Below, in pieces: positions 23,091 through 30,244 of a DNA stretch of 64,000 nt. The stretch covers positions 742,968-806,967 of the forward strand of contig NZ_LMSC01000007.1 of the NCBI RefSeq assembly GCF_001428025.1, written 5' to 3'. The notes under the pieces were generated by a model. The model was not told the DNA's origin. It saw only the letters and a list, made by a program, of their open reading frames with translations, and did no database searches. The first letter of the stretch is position 1. Every line of letters starts with the position of its first letter. The translations under genes were made by a program, and so were the position numbers. The DNA is from Phycicoccus sp. Soil748. GTDB lineage: Bacteria > Actinomycetota > Actinomycetes > Actinomycetales > Dermatophilaceae.

Positions 23091-25790
23091 TCAGAGGTGG
23101 CCGAGCTCGCGGGCGCGTTCGACCGCGGCGCGGCGGGTGTTGACGTCGAGCTTGGTGAAGATGTGCTTGGTGTGCGTACGGAGCGTGTTCACCGACACGT
23201 AGAGCTCACGGGCGATGTCCGGCCCGGTGAGGGTCGTGGCGAGCAGGCGCAGGACGTCGAGCTCTCGTTCGCTCAGCGCGTCCGCGACGCCGGTGTCGGC
23301 GGTGGCCGCGCCCGGGAGGTACGTGGCGTGCCTCAGCGTGCGGGCGTGTGCGGCGGCTGCCGGGTGCCGTTCCGCCGCGGCCAGGAGCTGCTCGAGTGGC
23401 TCGCCCTCGTCGAGGAACAGCCGGACGAACCCGTGCGGGACACCCAGGTCGAGGGCCCTGGCGAGCTCGCCCAGTGCGGCTGCGTGCTGGCCGCGAGCAT
23501 CGTGCAGGAGGGAGCGCAGCAGGTGGACCTCGACCACGGTGGCCCCCCGACCGCCCGCCCCGGCGCCCGCAGCGATGGCGGTGAGGCGCGACTCGGCCTC
23601 GCCGAGACGGTCGGCCGCGGCCCCGGGGTCGGGGTCGGCGCGCTGCTCGGCGATGAGCAGTCGGACGTACGTGAGCTGGTTGAACTCCTCCAGGTAGCCG
23701 CCCGCGACCTGCTGGTCGACACCGGCCGTGGTGGCCCACTCGCGGGCGTCGTCCAGGAGTCCTCGAGCGATGTGGAGGCGGGCCCGCTGCGCGGCGAGGG
23801 GGCGGATGTCGGGGAAGAAGCCGGGGACATACCGGTCAGCGGAGTGCTGCAGCAGGCGCAGGGCTGCGTCGAGGTCTCCCTGCGCGCGGTGCAGGCGAGC
23901 GGCGGTCATGGTCAGCCGGTACCGGTTCTCCAGCAGGGACGCGGTGTCACCGAGCGCCGAGGCGGCCCTCAGGTGCTCGCCGGCGAGGTCGAGGTGCCCC
24001 TGCTCGACCAGGACGTCCGCCAGGCCGACGTGGAGGTCGCCGAGGGTGGCGAGTGCGGCACCGGGGTGGTCCTGGGCGCCTGCGAGGGCGCGCTCGAACA
24101 GGCGTCGTGCCTCGTCCGGGCGCCCGCGGGCGACCCACATGCTGCCCAGCGGGACGGTGCCCCCGAACTCGTCGGCGACGTCCCCGGCCGCCGCGAGGCT
24201 GCGCACCGCCGTGGTGAACGTCGTCACCGCCTCACCGAGGTCTCCTTCGGCCCAGGCGGCCATCCCGAGGAACCCGGCCGCGCCACCCCGGGCCATGTGG
24301 TCGTCCGGGCCGGCCAGGTCCAGCGCGCGGTGGGCGTGCCGCTTCGAGGCGTCCGTGTCGCCCCGTGCCTGGGCGGCGGAGGCGCGGAAGATGGCGATCG
24401 TCGCCGGCAGGGTGCGCAGCTCCTCGCGCGTTGCCGCTGAGGCCTGCGGAGCCGGGACGGGCGGGTGTGCCTCGTAGGCACTCTCCGCGTCCGCCAACCA
24501 GGCGTCGACGCCGTCGAGGTCGCCCTCCACGAGGCGGGTCCACGCGCGGTACGTCGCCAGCAGGGCCCGGTCCCGGACGGCGTCGTCGGGCAGCGCGGTC
24601 AACCACTGGCGCAGCAGGCCGTCCCGACGTTCGCGCCGCAGGTCCGGCAACGCCCACTCGACGAGGCCAGCCGCGTGGGCCGGCTCGGCCGCAGCGAAGG
24701 CGTGGCGCACCGCGTCCAGCGGGCGGTCGCGCGCGGCGTACCAGACGCTCGCAGCGTGGTGGAGCAGTGGGACCCGGTCGGGGTGGTCGGAGAGGAGGCG
24801 GGCCCGGAGCGCTTCGACGAACAGGTGGTGGTACCGGTACCAGGTGCGTTGGTCGTCGAGCGGGACGACGAACAGGTTGCCCCGGTCCAGCGCCTCCAGG
24901 ACGGCTCCGCCGTCGCTGCGGCCGGTCAGTGCGTCGGTGAGGGAGCCCGTGAGCTCGTGCAGGACGGAGGTGTCGAGGAGGAACCGGCGGACGTCGGCGG
25001 GCTGGTGCGCGAGCACCTCGTCGACGAGGTAGTCGAGGACGAAGCGGTTGGTCCCGGTGAAGTCGTGCACGAAGCCGGTGCTGTCCTGCACCCCTTGCAG
25101 TGAGAGGCCGGCGAGCTGGAGCCCGGCGACCCACCCCTCGGTCCGGTCGGCGAGCGCTCTGACGTCGGCCGGTGGGAGCTCCAGCCCCATGACCCGGTCG
25201 AGGAACGAGGAGGTCTCGTCCTGGGTGAACCGGAGGTCGGCGGCCCGCAGCTCGAGCAGCTCTCCTCGGGCCCGGAGGCGGGGGAGTGGCAGCATCGGGT
25301 CCGCCCGGGTGGCGATGGCGAGGGTCAGCTGCGGTGGCGCGTGCTCGAGCAGGAACGCCGTGACGGCCTGGGCCTCCGGCGACTCGACGACGTGGTAGTC
25401 GTCCAGGGCCAGGACCGTGCTGCCGGCGTGGAGGTCGAGGTCGTTGACGACGCTGGTCAGGACGGCCAGTGCGGGTGGGTCAGCGTCGTCGGCCATGAGG
25501 CGCGAGGCGTCCGGCAGGTCACGCACGGATGCCAGGGCGGCCACCACGTGCTCCAGGAGCCGGGCCGGGTCGTTGTCCGCCTCGTCGAGCGACACCCAGG
25601 CGACACGGCGGTCCGGGTCGTCCGAGTCGCGCAGCCACTGGGCGAGCAGCGTCGTCTTGCCGAACCCGGCGGGTGCGGAGACCAGCACGACCCGGGGCAG
25701 CGCGGTGGCGAGGCGGTCGGTGAGCCGACGGCGCGGGACCAGGTTCGGGCGCGCGACAGGCAGGCGCAGTTTCGTCCCGAGCACGGCCAC
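23091..25790 (-). CDS. MalT-like LuxR-family (LAL) transcriptional regulator
   Basis: The 899-residue protein has the MalT architecture. An N-terminal STAND-type ATPase carries the P-loop SAPAGFGKTT (38-47), a Walker B-like TVLALDDYH and WVSLDEADNDP. A winged-helix region and a long TPR-like helical repeat region follow. A LuxR helix-turn-helix closes the protein (about 835-899: LSERELDVLRLLATTLTGPDIA ... VNTLRTHTKHIF). Such proteins activate transcription when a small ligand drives oligomerisation. It starts with GTG and is read towards the membrane-protein operon 145 bp downstream, whose promoter carries a palindrome suited to a LuxR-type dimer. The signal is unknown. Confidence 0.92.
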   Translation of the reverse strand: MAVLGTKLRLPVARPNLVPRRRLTDRLATALPRVVLVSAPAGFGKTTLLAQWLRDSDDPDRRVAWVSLDEADNDPARLLEHVVAALASVRDLPDASRLMADDADPPALAVLTSVVNDLDLHAGSTVLALDDYHVVESPEAQAVTAFLLEHAPPQLTLAIATRADPMLPLPRLRARGELLELRAADLRFTQDETSSFLDRVMGLELPPADVRALADRTEGWVAGLQLAGLSLQGVQDSTGFVHDFTGTNRFVLDYLVDEVLAHQPADVRRFLLDTSVLHELTGSLTDALTGRSDGGAVLEALDRGNLFVVPLDDQRTWYRYHHLFVEALRARLLSDHPDRVPLLHHAASVWYAARDRPLDAVRHAFAAAEPAHAAGLVEWALPDLRRERRDGLLRQWLTALPDDAVRDRALLATYRAWTRLVEGDLDGVDAWLADAESAYEAHPPVPAPQASAATREELRTLPATIAIFRASAAQARGDTDASKRHAHRALDLAGPDDHMARGGAAGFLGMAAWAEGDLGEAVTTFTTAVRSLAAAGDVADEFGGTVPLGSMWVARGRPDEARRLFERALAGAQDHPGAALATLGDLHVGLADVLVEQGHLDLAGEHLRAASALGDTASLLENRYRLTMTAARLHRAQGDLDAALRLLQHSADRYVPGFFPDIRPLAAQRARLHIARGLLDDAREWATTAGVDQQVAGGYLEEFNQLTYVRLLIAEQRADPDPGAAADRLGEAESRLTAIAAGAGAGGRGATVVEVHLLRSLLHDARGQHAAALGELARALDLGVPHGFVRLFLDEGEPLEQLLAAAERHPAAAAHARTLRHATYLPGAATADTGVADALSERELDVLRLLATTLTGPDIARELYVSVNTLRTHTKHIFTKLDVNTRRAAVERARELGHL

Positions 25791-25872
25791 TCGTTGAGTC
25801 TAGGAGCCGGGATGCGGCACCCGGTGCGGAGACTTACCTGGTCGCGGCGAACCGTGGCGGTGGCCCGCGTCG

Positions 25873-26724
25873 CTACTTCACCTCCGAGCGCAGCACCGTG
25901 ACCACGCCGACCACCAGCGGGGCCACCAGCCACGCGGCTGAGGTCACGGCGAGCTGGGTCCACTGCTGTGCGCCGAACCCGCCGTGGAACAAGGCGCCCT
26001 GGCTGTAGGTGGGGTCGACCCACGGTTGCGCCTTCCGGAACCAGTCCTGGCCCATGGCCAGGAGCGTGAGCAGGGTCGGCGCGACGAAGGCGTAGACGAA
26101 GTAGGCGACGATGGCGCCGGCGGACGCGCGGACGAGGACACCGAGCATGAAGCCGACGGCCACCAGGAGCGTGTTCGCGAGGGCGTAGTAGGCGAGGTCG
26201 GCCGCGGTCTGGTCCCAGACGGGGTCCACGCCGTGGATGGTGGTGCCGGCGAGGTTTCCGATGGCGCCGAGCGGGAACGCGAGCACCATGGCGACGACGC
26301 CGACCAGGAGCATGGCGATGCCCTTGGCGACGATGACGCGGCCGCGGTGCGGGACGAGGGTGAACGTGGTCAGCCCGCTGCGCTGGGTCCACTCCGCGGT
26401 GACGGACAGGAGCGCGATGAGCGGCAGCAGGATGCTCATGGGCTTGCCGATGGCCAGGGTGAAGGTGCCGTAGCTGAGCTGGTCGGCCGGGGCGAAGGCG
26501 ATGACGAGGACGGTTGCCGCGACAGCAGCCAGTCCGGTGCCGACGAGCAGCCAGAACCCGGAGCGGGTGTCGAAGGACTTGCGCAGCTCGACGGCGACGA
26601 GTCGGCGCACCGGGATGCGTGTCGGTGCGCTGGCTGCGGTCGGTGTGGGGGTCGGCGTGCTGGTCGACGTGGTGGTCGACGCGGTGGTCGACGCGGCCGG
26701 TTCGGACTGGACGGTGGTGGTCAT
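25873..26724 (-). CDS. ABC-2 type transporter permease
   Basis: The 283-residue protein has a Thr/Pro/Ser-rich, low-complexity N-terminus (about 1-40), then VRRLVAVELRKSFDTRSGFWLLVG, which is typical of ABC-2 permeases, and six hydrophobic helices. It would form the membrane half of an exporter with the ATPase encoded just upstream; the two genes overlap by 4 bp (ATGA). Neighbouring DUF4386 and small-protein genes lie in the same operon. The substrate is unknown; drug or lipid export is usual for this subfamily. Confidence 0.88.
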   Translation of the reverse strand: MTTTVQSEPAASTTASTTTSTSTPTPTPTAASAPTRIPVRRLVAVELRKSFDTRSGFWLLVGTGLAAVAATVLVIAFAPADQLSYGTFTLAIGKPMSILLPLIALLSVTAEWTQRSGLTTFTLVPHRGRVIVAKGIAMLLVGVVAMVLAFPLGAIGNLAGTTIHGVDPVWDQTAADLAYYALANTLLVAVGFMLGVLVRASAGAIVAYFVYAFVAPTLLTLLAMGQDWFRKAQPWVDPTYSQGALFHGGFGAQQWTQLAVTSAAWLVAPLVVGVVTVLRSEVK

Positions 26725-27638
26725 GCCACGTCTCCTTCGCGTTGGGTCTGGGCGGTGATCTCGAGGAACATCTCCTCCAGGCCGGCGCCCTCGGCGGGGC
26801 GCAGGTCCAGGAGGGCGAGGCCGGCACGCGCGGCATGCTGGCCGACGTGTTCGGGGTCGGCATCGACGCGCAGCGTGGTGATCCCGGCGGCGCTGCGGAC
26901 CCCGTGGTCGGTGTAGCTGGTGCCGACGGCAGCCAGGGCCTCGGCCAGCGCCTTCCCGTTGCGGGTCTGCACGAGGGTGCCGGTGGTGGCGAGCAGGTCG
27001 GCCTTGGTGCCCTGGGCGGCGATGCGGCCGTGGCCGATGACGACGAGGTCGTCGGCGATGACCTCGATCTCGTGCAGCAGGTGGGAGGACAGCAGGACGG
27101 TGCCGCCGCGGTCGGCATGGCCGCGAAGGAGGTCGCGCATCCAGCGGATGCCGGCCGGGTCGAGCCCGTTGGCGGGTTCGTCGAGGATGAGGACCTGTGG
27201 GTCGCCGATGAGTGCGGTGGCGATGCCGAGGCGTTGGCGCATGCCCAGGGAGTAGTCCCGCACCCGCCTCCGGGCCTCGGTGTCGGTGAGGCTGACCCGG
27301 GCGAGCATCTCCTGGACCCGGCTCCCCGGCAGTCCCATGGTCTGGGCGGCGAGGGTGAGGACCTCGCGCCCGGTGCGTCCGGCGTGCTGGGCGGACGCGT
27401 CGAGCAGGACGCCGACCTCCCTGCCCGGGTTGGGCAGGTCGGTGAACCGGCGCCCGAGGACGGTGGCGGTGCCGGCTGTCGGCTTGGTCAGGCCGACCAT
27501 CATCCGCATGGTCGTGGACTTGCCTGCGCCGTTGGGACCGAGGAACCCGGTGACCCGTCCTGGGCGGGCGGTGAAGGTGATGTCGTCGACGGCGACGGCG
27601 GAGCCGTAGCGTTTGGTGAGTCGTTCCACGGTGAGCAT
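26721..27638 (-). CDS. ABC transporter ATP-binding protein (CcmA/DrrA-type)
   Basis: The 305-residue ATPase shows Walker A GPNGAGKST (34-42), the signature YSLGMRQRLG, Walker B VLILDEP followed by ANGLDPAG, and the H-loop SSHLLHEIE. The about 85-residue C-terminal extension is common in DrrA/CcmA-type exporter ATPases. It pairs with the ABC-2 permease encoded immediately after it. The gap to the DUF4386 gene upstream is 39 bp, so one transcript is likely. Confidence 0.92.
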   Translation of the reverse strand: MLTVERLTKRYGSAVAVDDITFTARPGRVTGFLGPNGAGKSTTMRMMVGLTKPTAGTATVLGRRFTDLPNPGREVGVLLDASAQHAGRTGREVLTLAAQTMGLPGSRVQEMLARVSLTDTEARRRVRDYSLGMRQRLGIATALIGDPQVLILDEPANGLDPAGIRWMRDLLRGHADRGGTVLLSSHLLHEIEVIADDLVVIGHGRIAAQGTKADLLATTGTLVQTRNGKALAEALAAVGTSYTDHGVRSAAGITTLRVDADPEHVGQHAARAGLALLDLRPAEGAGLEEMFLEITAQTQREGDVA

Positions 27639-27677
27639 GAGCGGGTCCTCTCGGAGGCAAGGGCGGCAGGGTGCTGC

Positions 27678-28424
27678 CTACGACTGGGGTGGGGTGGTGG
27701 TCAGGGCGTTGTACTTGAAGCCCTTGACGACGAGGTAGATGCCGAAGCCGAGCTCCCAGAAGAACTCCGGGGCAGCGGACAGGCTCTGGACCGCGCCGCC
27801 GGGCTCGATGAGGTGCAGTACGGCGGCGGAGCCAGAGGCGACGATGAGAGGCCCGCCGATGAGGCCGAGGACGGCGAGCCGGCGCGGCACCAGGCCGGTC
27901 CGGAACATCATCCAGCCGAGGATGCAGCCGTTGCCGACACCGACGACGAACTGCGGGCCGAGGTTGAAGGTCCAGTGCTGCATGGCGAGGAACGCGTCCC
28001 CGACGGTGGCCAGGCCGGCGGTGGCCTGCTCGTTCGCGGCCGCGTAGTCCTGACGCAGGGTGACGACCGTGAGGACGGCGAGGATGCCTACACCGATGAA
28101 GACGCTCTCCATGATGCGGGCGGCGATGAAGCTGAGGCCGAGGTTGGGGTAACGGTGCTTGACGACCGTGTAGAGCGCGGTCGCGCTGCCGATGTTGGCG
28201 ATGATGAGGATCGCCTCAGCGAACGCGCCCCAGAGGACGCGGGAGTCCGCTCCGGGCCCGGTGACGTAGTTCCCGTCGAACAGCGGCGGGTAGAACCAGA
28301 CCTTGGCCGAGATCGAGGTCACGTAGGTGAGGACGAACATCCAGCCGACGATGGTGGCGGAGCGGCGCCCCGGGTCCGCAACGGGCTGGTGGTCGACGGT
28401 GAAGGCCTGCTGGGTGGTGGCCAT
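27678..28424 (-). CDS. DUF4386-family membrane protein
   Basis: The 248-residue protein has about six membrane helices and DUF4386 features: an N-terminal polar leader, GWMFVLTYVTSISAKVWF, ARIMESVFIGVG, and VVGVGNGCILGWMMFRTGLVPRRLAVLG. The function of the family is unknown. The start is 1 nt after the stop of the small protein encoded upstream and has AAGGAG before the ATG. It is followed by the ABC exporter genes, suggesting a membrane-stress or export module. Confidence 0.85.
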   Translation of the reverse strand: MATTQQAFTVDHQPVADPGRRSATIVGWMFVLTYVTSISAKVWFYPPLFDGNYVTGPGADSRVLWGAFAEAILIIANIGSATALYTVVKHRYPNLGLSFIAARIMESVFIGVGILAVLTVVTLRQDYAAANEQATAGLATVGDAFLAMQHWTFNLGPQFVVGVGNGCILGWMMFRTGLVPRRLAVLGLIGGPLIVASGSAAVLHLIEPGGAVQSLSAAPEFFWELGFGIYLVVKGFKYNALTTTPPQS

Positions 28425-28425
28425 G

Positions 28426-28698
28426 TCAGTCTCCTTGTTCGGTTGCTGGGGTGGTTGAGGTGGCGGGGTCGTGCTGGTGTACGGAAAGCAGGGTGATGCC
28501 GATGTCGCCGAGCTGACGGAGCAGCCCGTGCAGGGCCGCCTGGTCGGCGACGGGGCCGTGCAGGACGGTGGTGCCGTCCTCGAGGGCGGTCAGGGTCATG
28601 CCGTCGAAGCGGGTGGCCCAGTGGGTGCCGAGCTGTCCCTGGAGGCGTATCTCGTACCAGGCTCGGTCGCGCCCGGTGGGGGCTGGCTGGTGCGTCAT
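28426..28698 (-). CDS. Small 90-residue protein, stand-alone version of the GNAT N-terminal domain
   Basis: The protein has the core YEIRLQGQLGTHWATRFDGMTLT ... LHGPVADQAALHGLLRQLGDIG, which matches residues 4-62 of the GNAT fusion at 20722-21591. This is a small alpha/beta domain found widely in actinobacteria; I know of no established function. GGGAGA precedes the ATG. It opens the DUF4386-ABC operon and lies directly behind the conserved promoter at 28760-28806. The 20-residue polar tail is probably disordered. Confidence 0.8.
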   Translation of the reverse strand: MTHQPAPTGRDRAWYEIRLQGQLGTHWATRFDGMTLTALEDGTTVLHGPVADQAALHGLLRQLGDIGITLLSVHQHDPATSTTPATEQGD

Positions 28699-28759
28699 GG
28701 CTCTCCCTGGGGACTGGCGCCTGGTGGGCGCTGGCGGCGGTGGTTCGGTTCGGTACGCC

Positions 28760-28806
28760 GCAAGCTAGGAGCGCATGTGGTGAGCAGCCATCACCGCTTC
28801 TGGTGA
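28760..28806 (-). promoter_or_regulatory. Activator-type promoter, TCACCA-N4-CGGTGA + 21 nt + CCTAGCTTGC
   Basis: On the reverse strand TCACCA-GAAG-CGGTGA (28806-28791) is followed after 21 nt by CCTAGCTTGC (28769-28760). This is the second copy of the architecture seen at 22991-23037 and 35162-35208. It drives the small-protein/DUF4386/ABC operon. One arm has a mismatch, and an extra TGGTGA half-site lies inside the spacer (28778-28783). Confidence 0.68.
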
Positions 28807-28816
28807 ACATGGAGGG

Positions 28817-28861
28817 GACCCTGATGGGTCTGGTGCCGGGCGCGGCCGCTGCCTACCGTGG
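28817..28861 (+). promoter_or_regulatory. Probable promoter of the MFS gene with a GACCC-N4-GGGTC palindrome
   Basis: GACCC-TGAT-GGGTC (28817-28830) is followed after 21 nt by CCTACCGTGG (28852-28861), 49 bp before the MFS ATG. The layout is like the three TCACCA promoters, but the arm sequence differs. It could be the site of a second regulator, possibly the LAL protein at 30245-32977. Single copy, so weak. Confidence 0.4.
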
Positions 28862-28909
28862 AACGGCGGTCCCGCCCCGGCTGGCCGCCTTCGCCCGGGG
28901 AGGCCGCAC

Positions 28910-30172
28910 ATGCAGGACCCGTCCACCGCAACGGCTCCCGGGTCCGTTCCGAGGGACCACGTCGGCTGGGGCTTCGTGGTCCTGTACACGCTGTCCTACC
29001 TGGGCACGTGCCTGCTGTTCATCGCACCGCTCGCGGTGACCCTGGCCCTGAAGGTGAACGACCTGGTGGGCAAGGATGCCGCTCCAGCCAGCCTTGCGCT
29101 GGTCGCCGGCGCCGGGTCCGCGGTGTCGCTGGTCGGCAACCCGTTGTTCGGCCGCCTGAGCGACCGGACGGCGTCGCGGTGGGGCATGCGCCGCCCGTGG
29201 ATGGTCGGCGGCCTGGTGGTGGGCACGGCCGGCATCGTGGTCGTCGCGACCGCGACGAGCGTCGCCACGGTGGTGCTCGGGTGGTGCGTCGCCCAGCTGT
29301 TCTTCAACGCCGTCCTCGCGGTCCATGTGGCCGTCCTGCCCGACCAGGTCCCCACGTCGCAGCGCGGCATGGTCTCGGGTGTCCTCGGCGTGTGCCTGCC
29401 CGTCGCCTCCATCGGTGCGACCTTCGTCGTGAAGCTCTTCTCCGGACACGAGCTGGCCATGTTCCTGCTGCCGTGCGCAGTCGGCGGCGTGCTCATCCTG
29501 GTGTTCGCCGCGAACCTGGACGACCGACGGCTCGCGGCCGAGGTCAGGCCGGCATGGACGCTGCGGGACGTCGTGGACACGTTCATCGTCAACCCGCGCC
29601 GCCACCCGGACTTCGCCTGGGCGTTCCTCAGCCGGTTCCTGCTCGTCATGGCGTACGCGTTCCTCACGACGTACCAGGTGTACTTCCTGCTGGACCGCCT
29701 GCACCGCGCCGAGGCGGACATCCCCGGCCTGGTGTTCCTCGGGACGCTTGCGCAGTCGTCCGCGGTCGTCCTGGCGTCGCTGGTCGGCGGGCGCATCTCC
29801 GACTGGGTCGGGCGGCGGAAGGTGTTCGTGTGCGCTGCCGCGCTCGTGTACGCCGTCGCGATGGTCCTGCTCAGCCTCGCCACCACGTTCGCCATGTACA
29901 TGGTGGCGGTCGCCGTCAGCGGGGTGGGGTTCGGGCTGTACTTCGCCGTCGACCTCGCGCTGGTCACCGAGGTCCTGCCCGACCCGGACAACGCCGCCAA
30001 GGACCTCGGCGTCTTCAACTACGCCGGCGCGCTCCCGTTCACGATCGCGCCCGCGTTGGCGCCGGGCATCCTCTCCCTGGGGGCGGGCAGCTACAGCGTC
30101 CTGTTCGCAGCAGCAGCGGCGTGTGCTGCTGCGGGAGCGTTCGCCGTGCTCCCGGTGAAGGCGCTGCGCTGA
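28910..30172 (+). CDS. MFS transporter
   Basis: The 420-residue protein has twelve predicted membrane helices in two halves. The loop-2 motif GRLSDRTASRWGMRRPW and the related GRISDWVGRRK in the second half are typical of major facilitator transporters. LGVFNYAGALPFTIAPALAP resembles sugar:cation or related MFS members. The ATG has GGGGAGG upstream. It is transcribed divergently from the DUF4386-ABC operon and converges on the LAL regulator gene. The substrate cannot be told. Confidence 0.88.
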   Translation: MQDPSTATAPGSVPRDHVGWGFVVLYTLSYLGTCLLFIAPLAVTLALKVNDLVGKDAAPASLALVAGAGSAVSLVGNPLFGRLSDRTASRWGMRRPWMVGGLVVGTAGIVVVATATSVATVVLGWCVAQLFFNAVLAVHVAVLPDQVPTSQRGMVSGVLGVCLPVASIGATFVVKLFSGHELAMFLLPCAVGGVLILVFAANLDDRRLAAEVRPAWTLRDVVDTFIVNPRRHPDFAWAFLSRFLLVMAYAFLTTYQVYFLLDRLHRAEADIPGLVFLGTLAQSSAVVLASLVGGRISDWVGRRKVFVCAAALVYAVAMVLLSLATTFAMYMVAVAVSGVGFGLYFAVDLALVTEVLPDPDNAAKDLGVFNYAGALPFTIAPALAPGILSLGAGSYSVLFAAAAACAAAGAFAVLPVKALR

Positions 30173-30210
30173 GGGTCCGCGGCCTCCGGCGACCATGCAC
30201 CGGTCGTCAC

Positions 30211-30238
30211 GGTCAGTCGCGGTCAGTTCGCGGTCAGC
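30211..30238. repeat. Three short tandem GGTCAG repeats in a convergent intergenic gap
   Basis: GGTCAGT, GGTCAGT and GGTCAGC recur at 30211, 30221 and 30232 within the 72-bp gap between the MFS stop and the LAL gene stop. No hairpin terminator is visible here. Probably of little significance. Confidence 0.35.
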
Positions 30239-30244
30239 TCGGCG

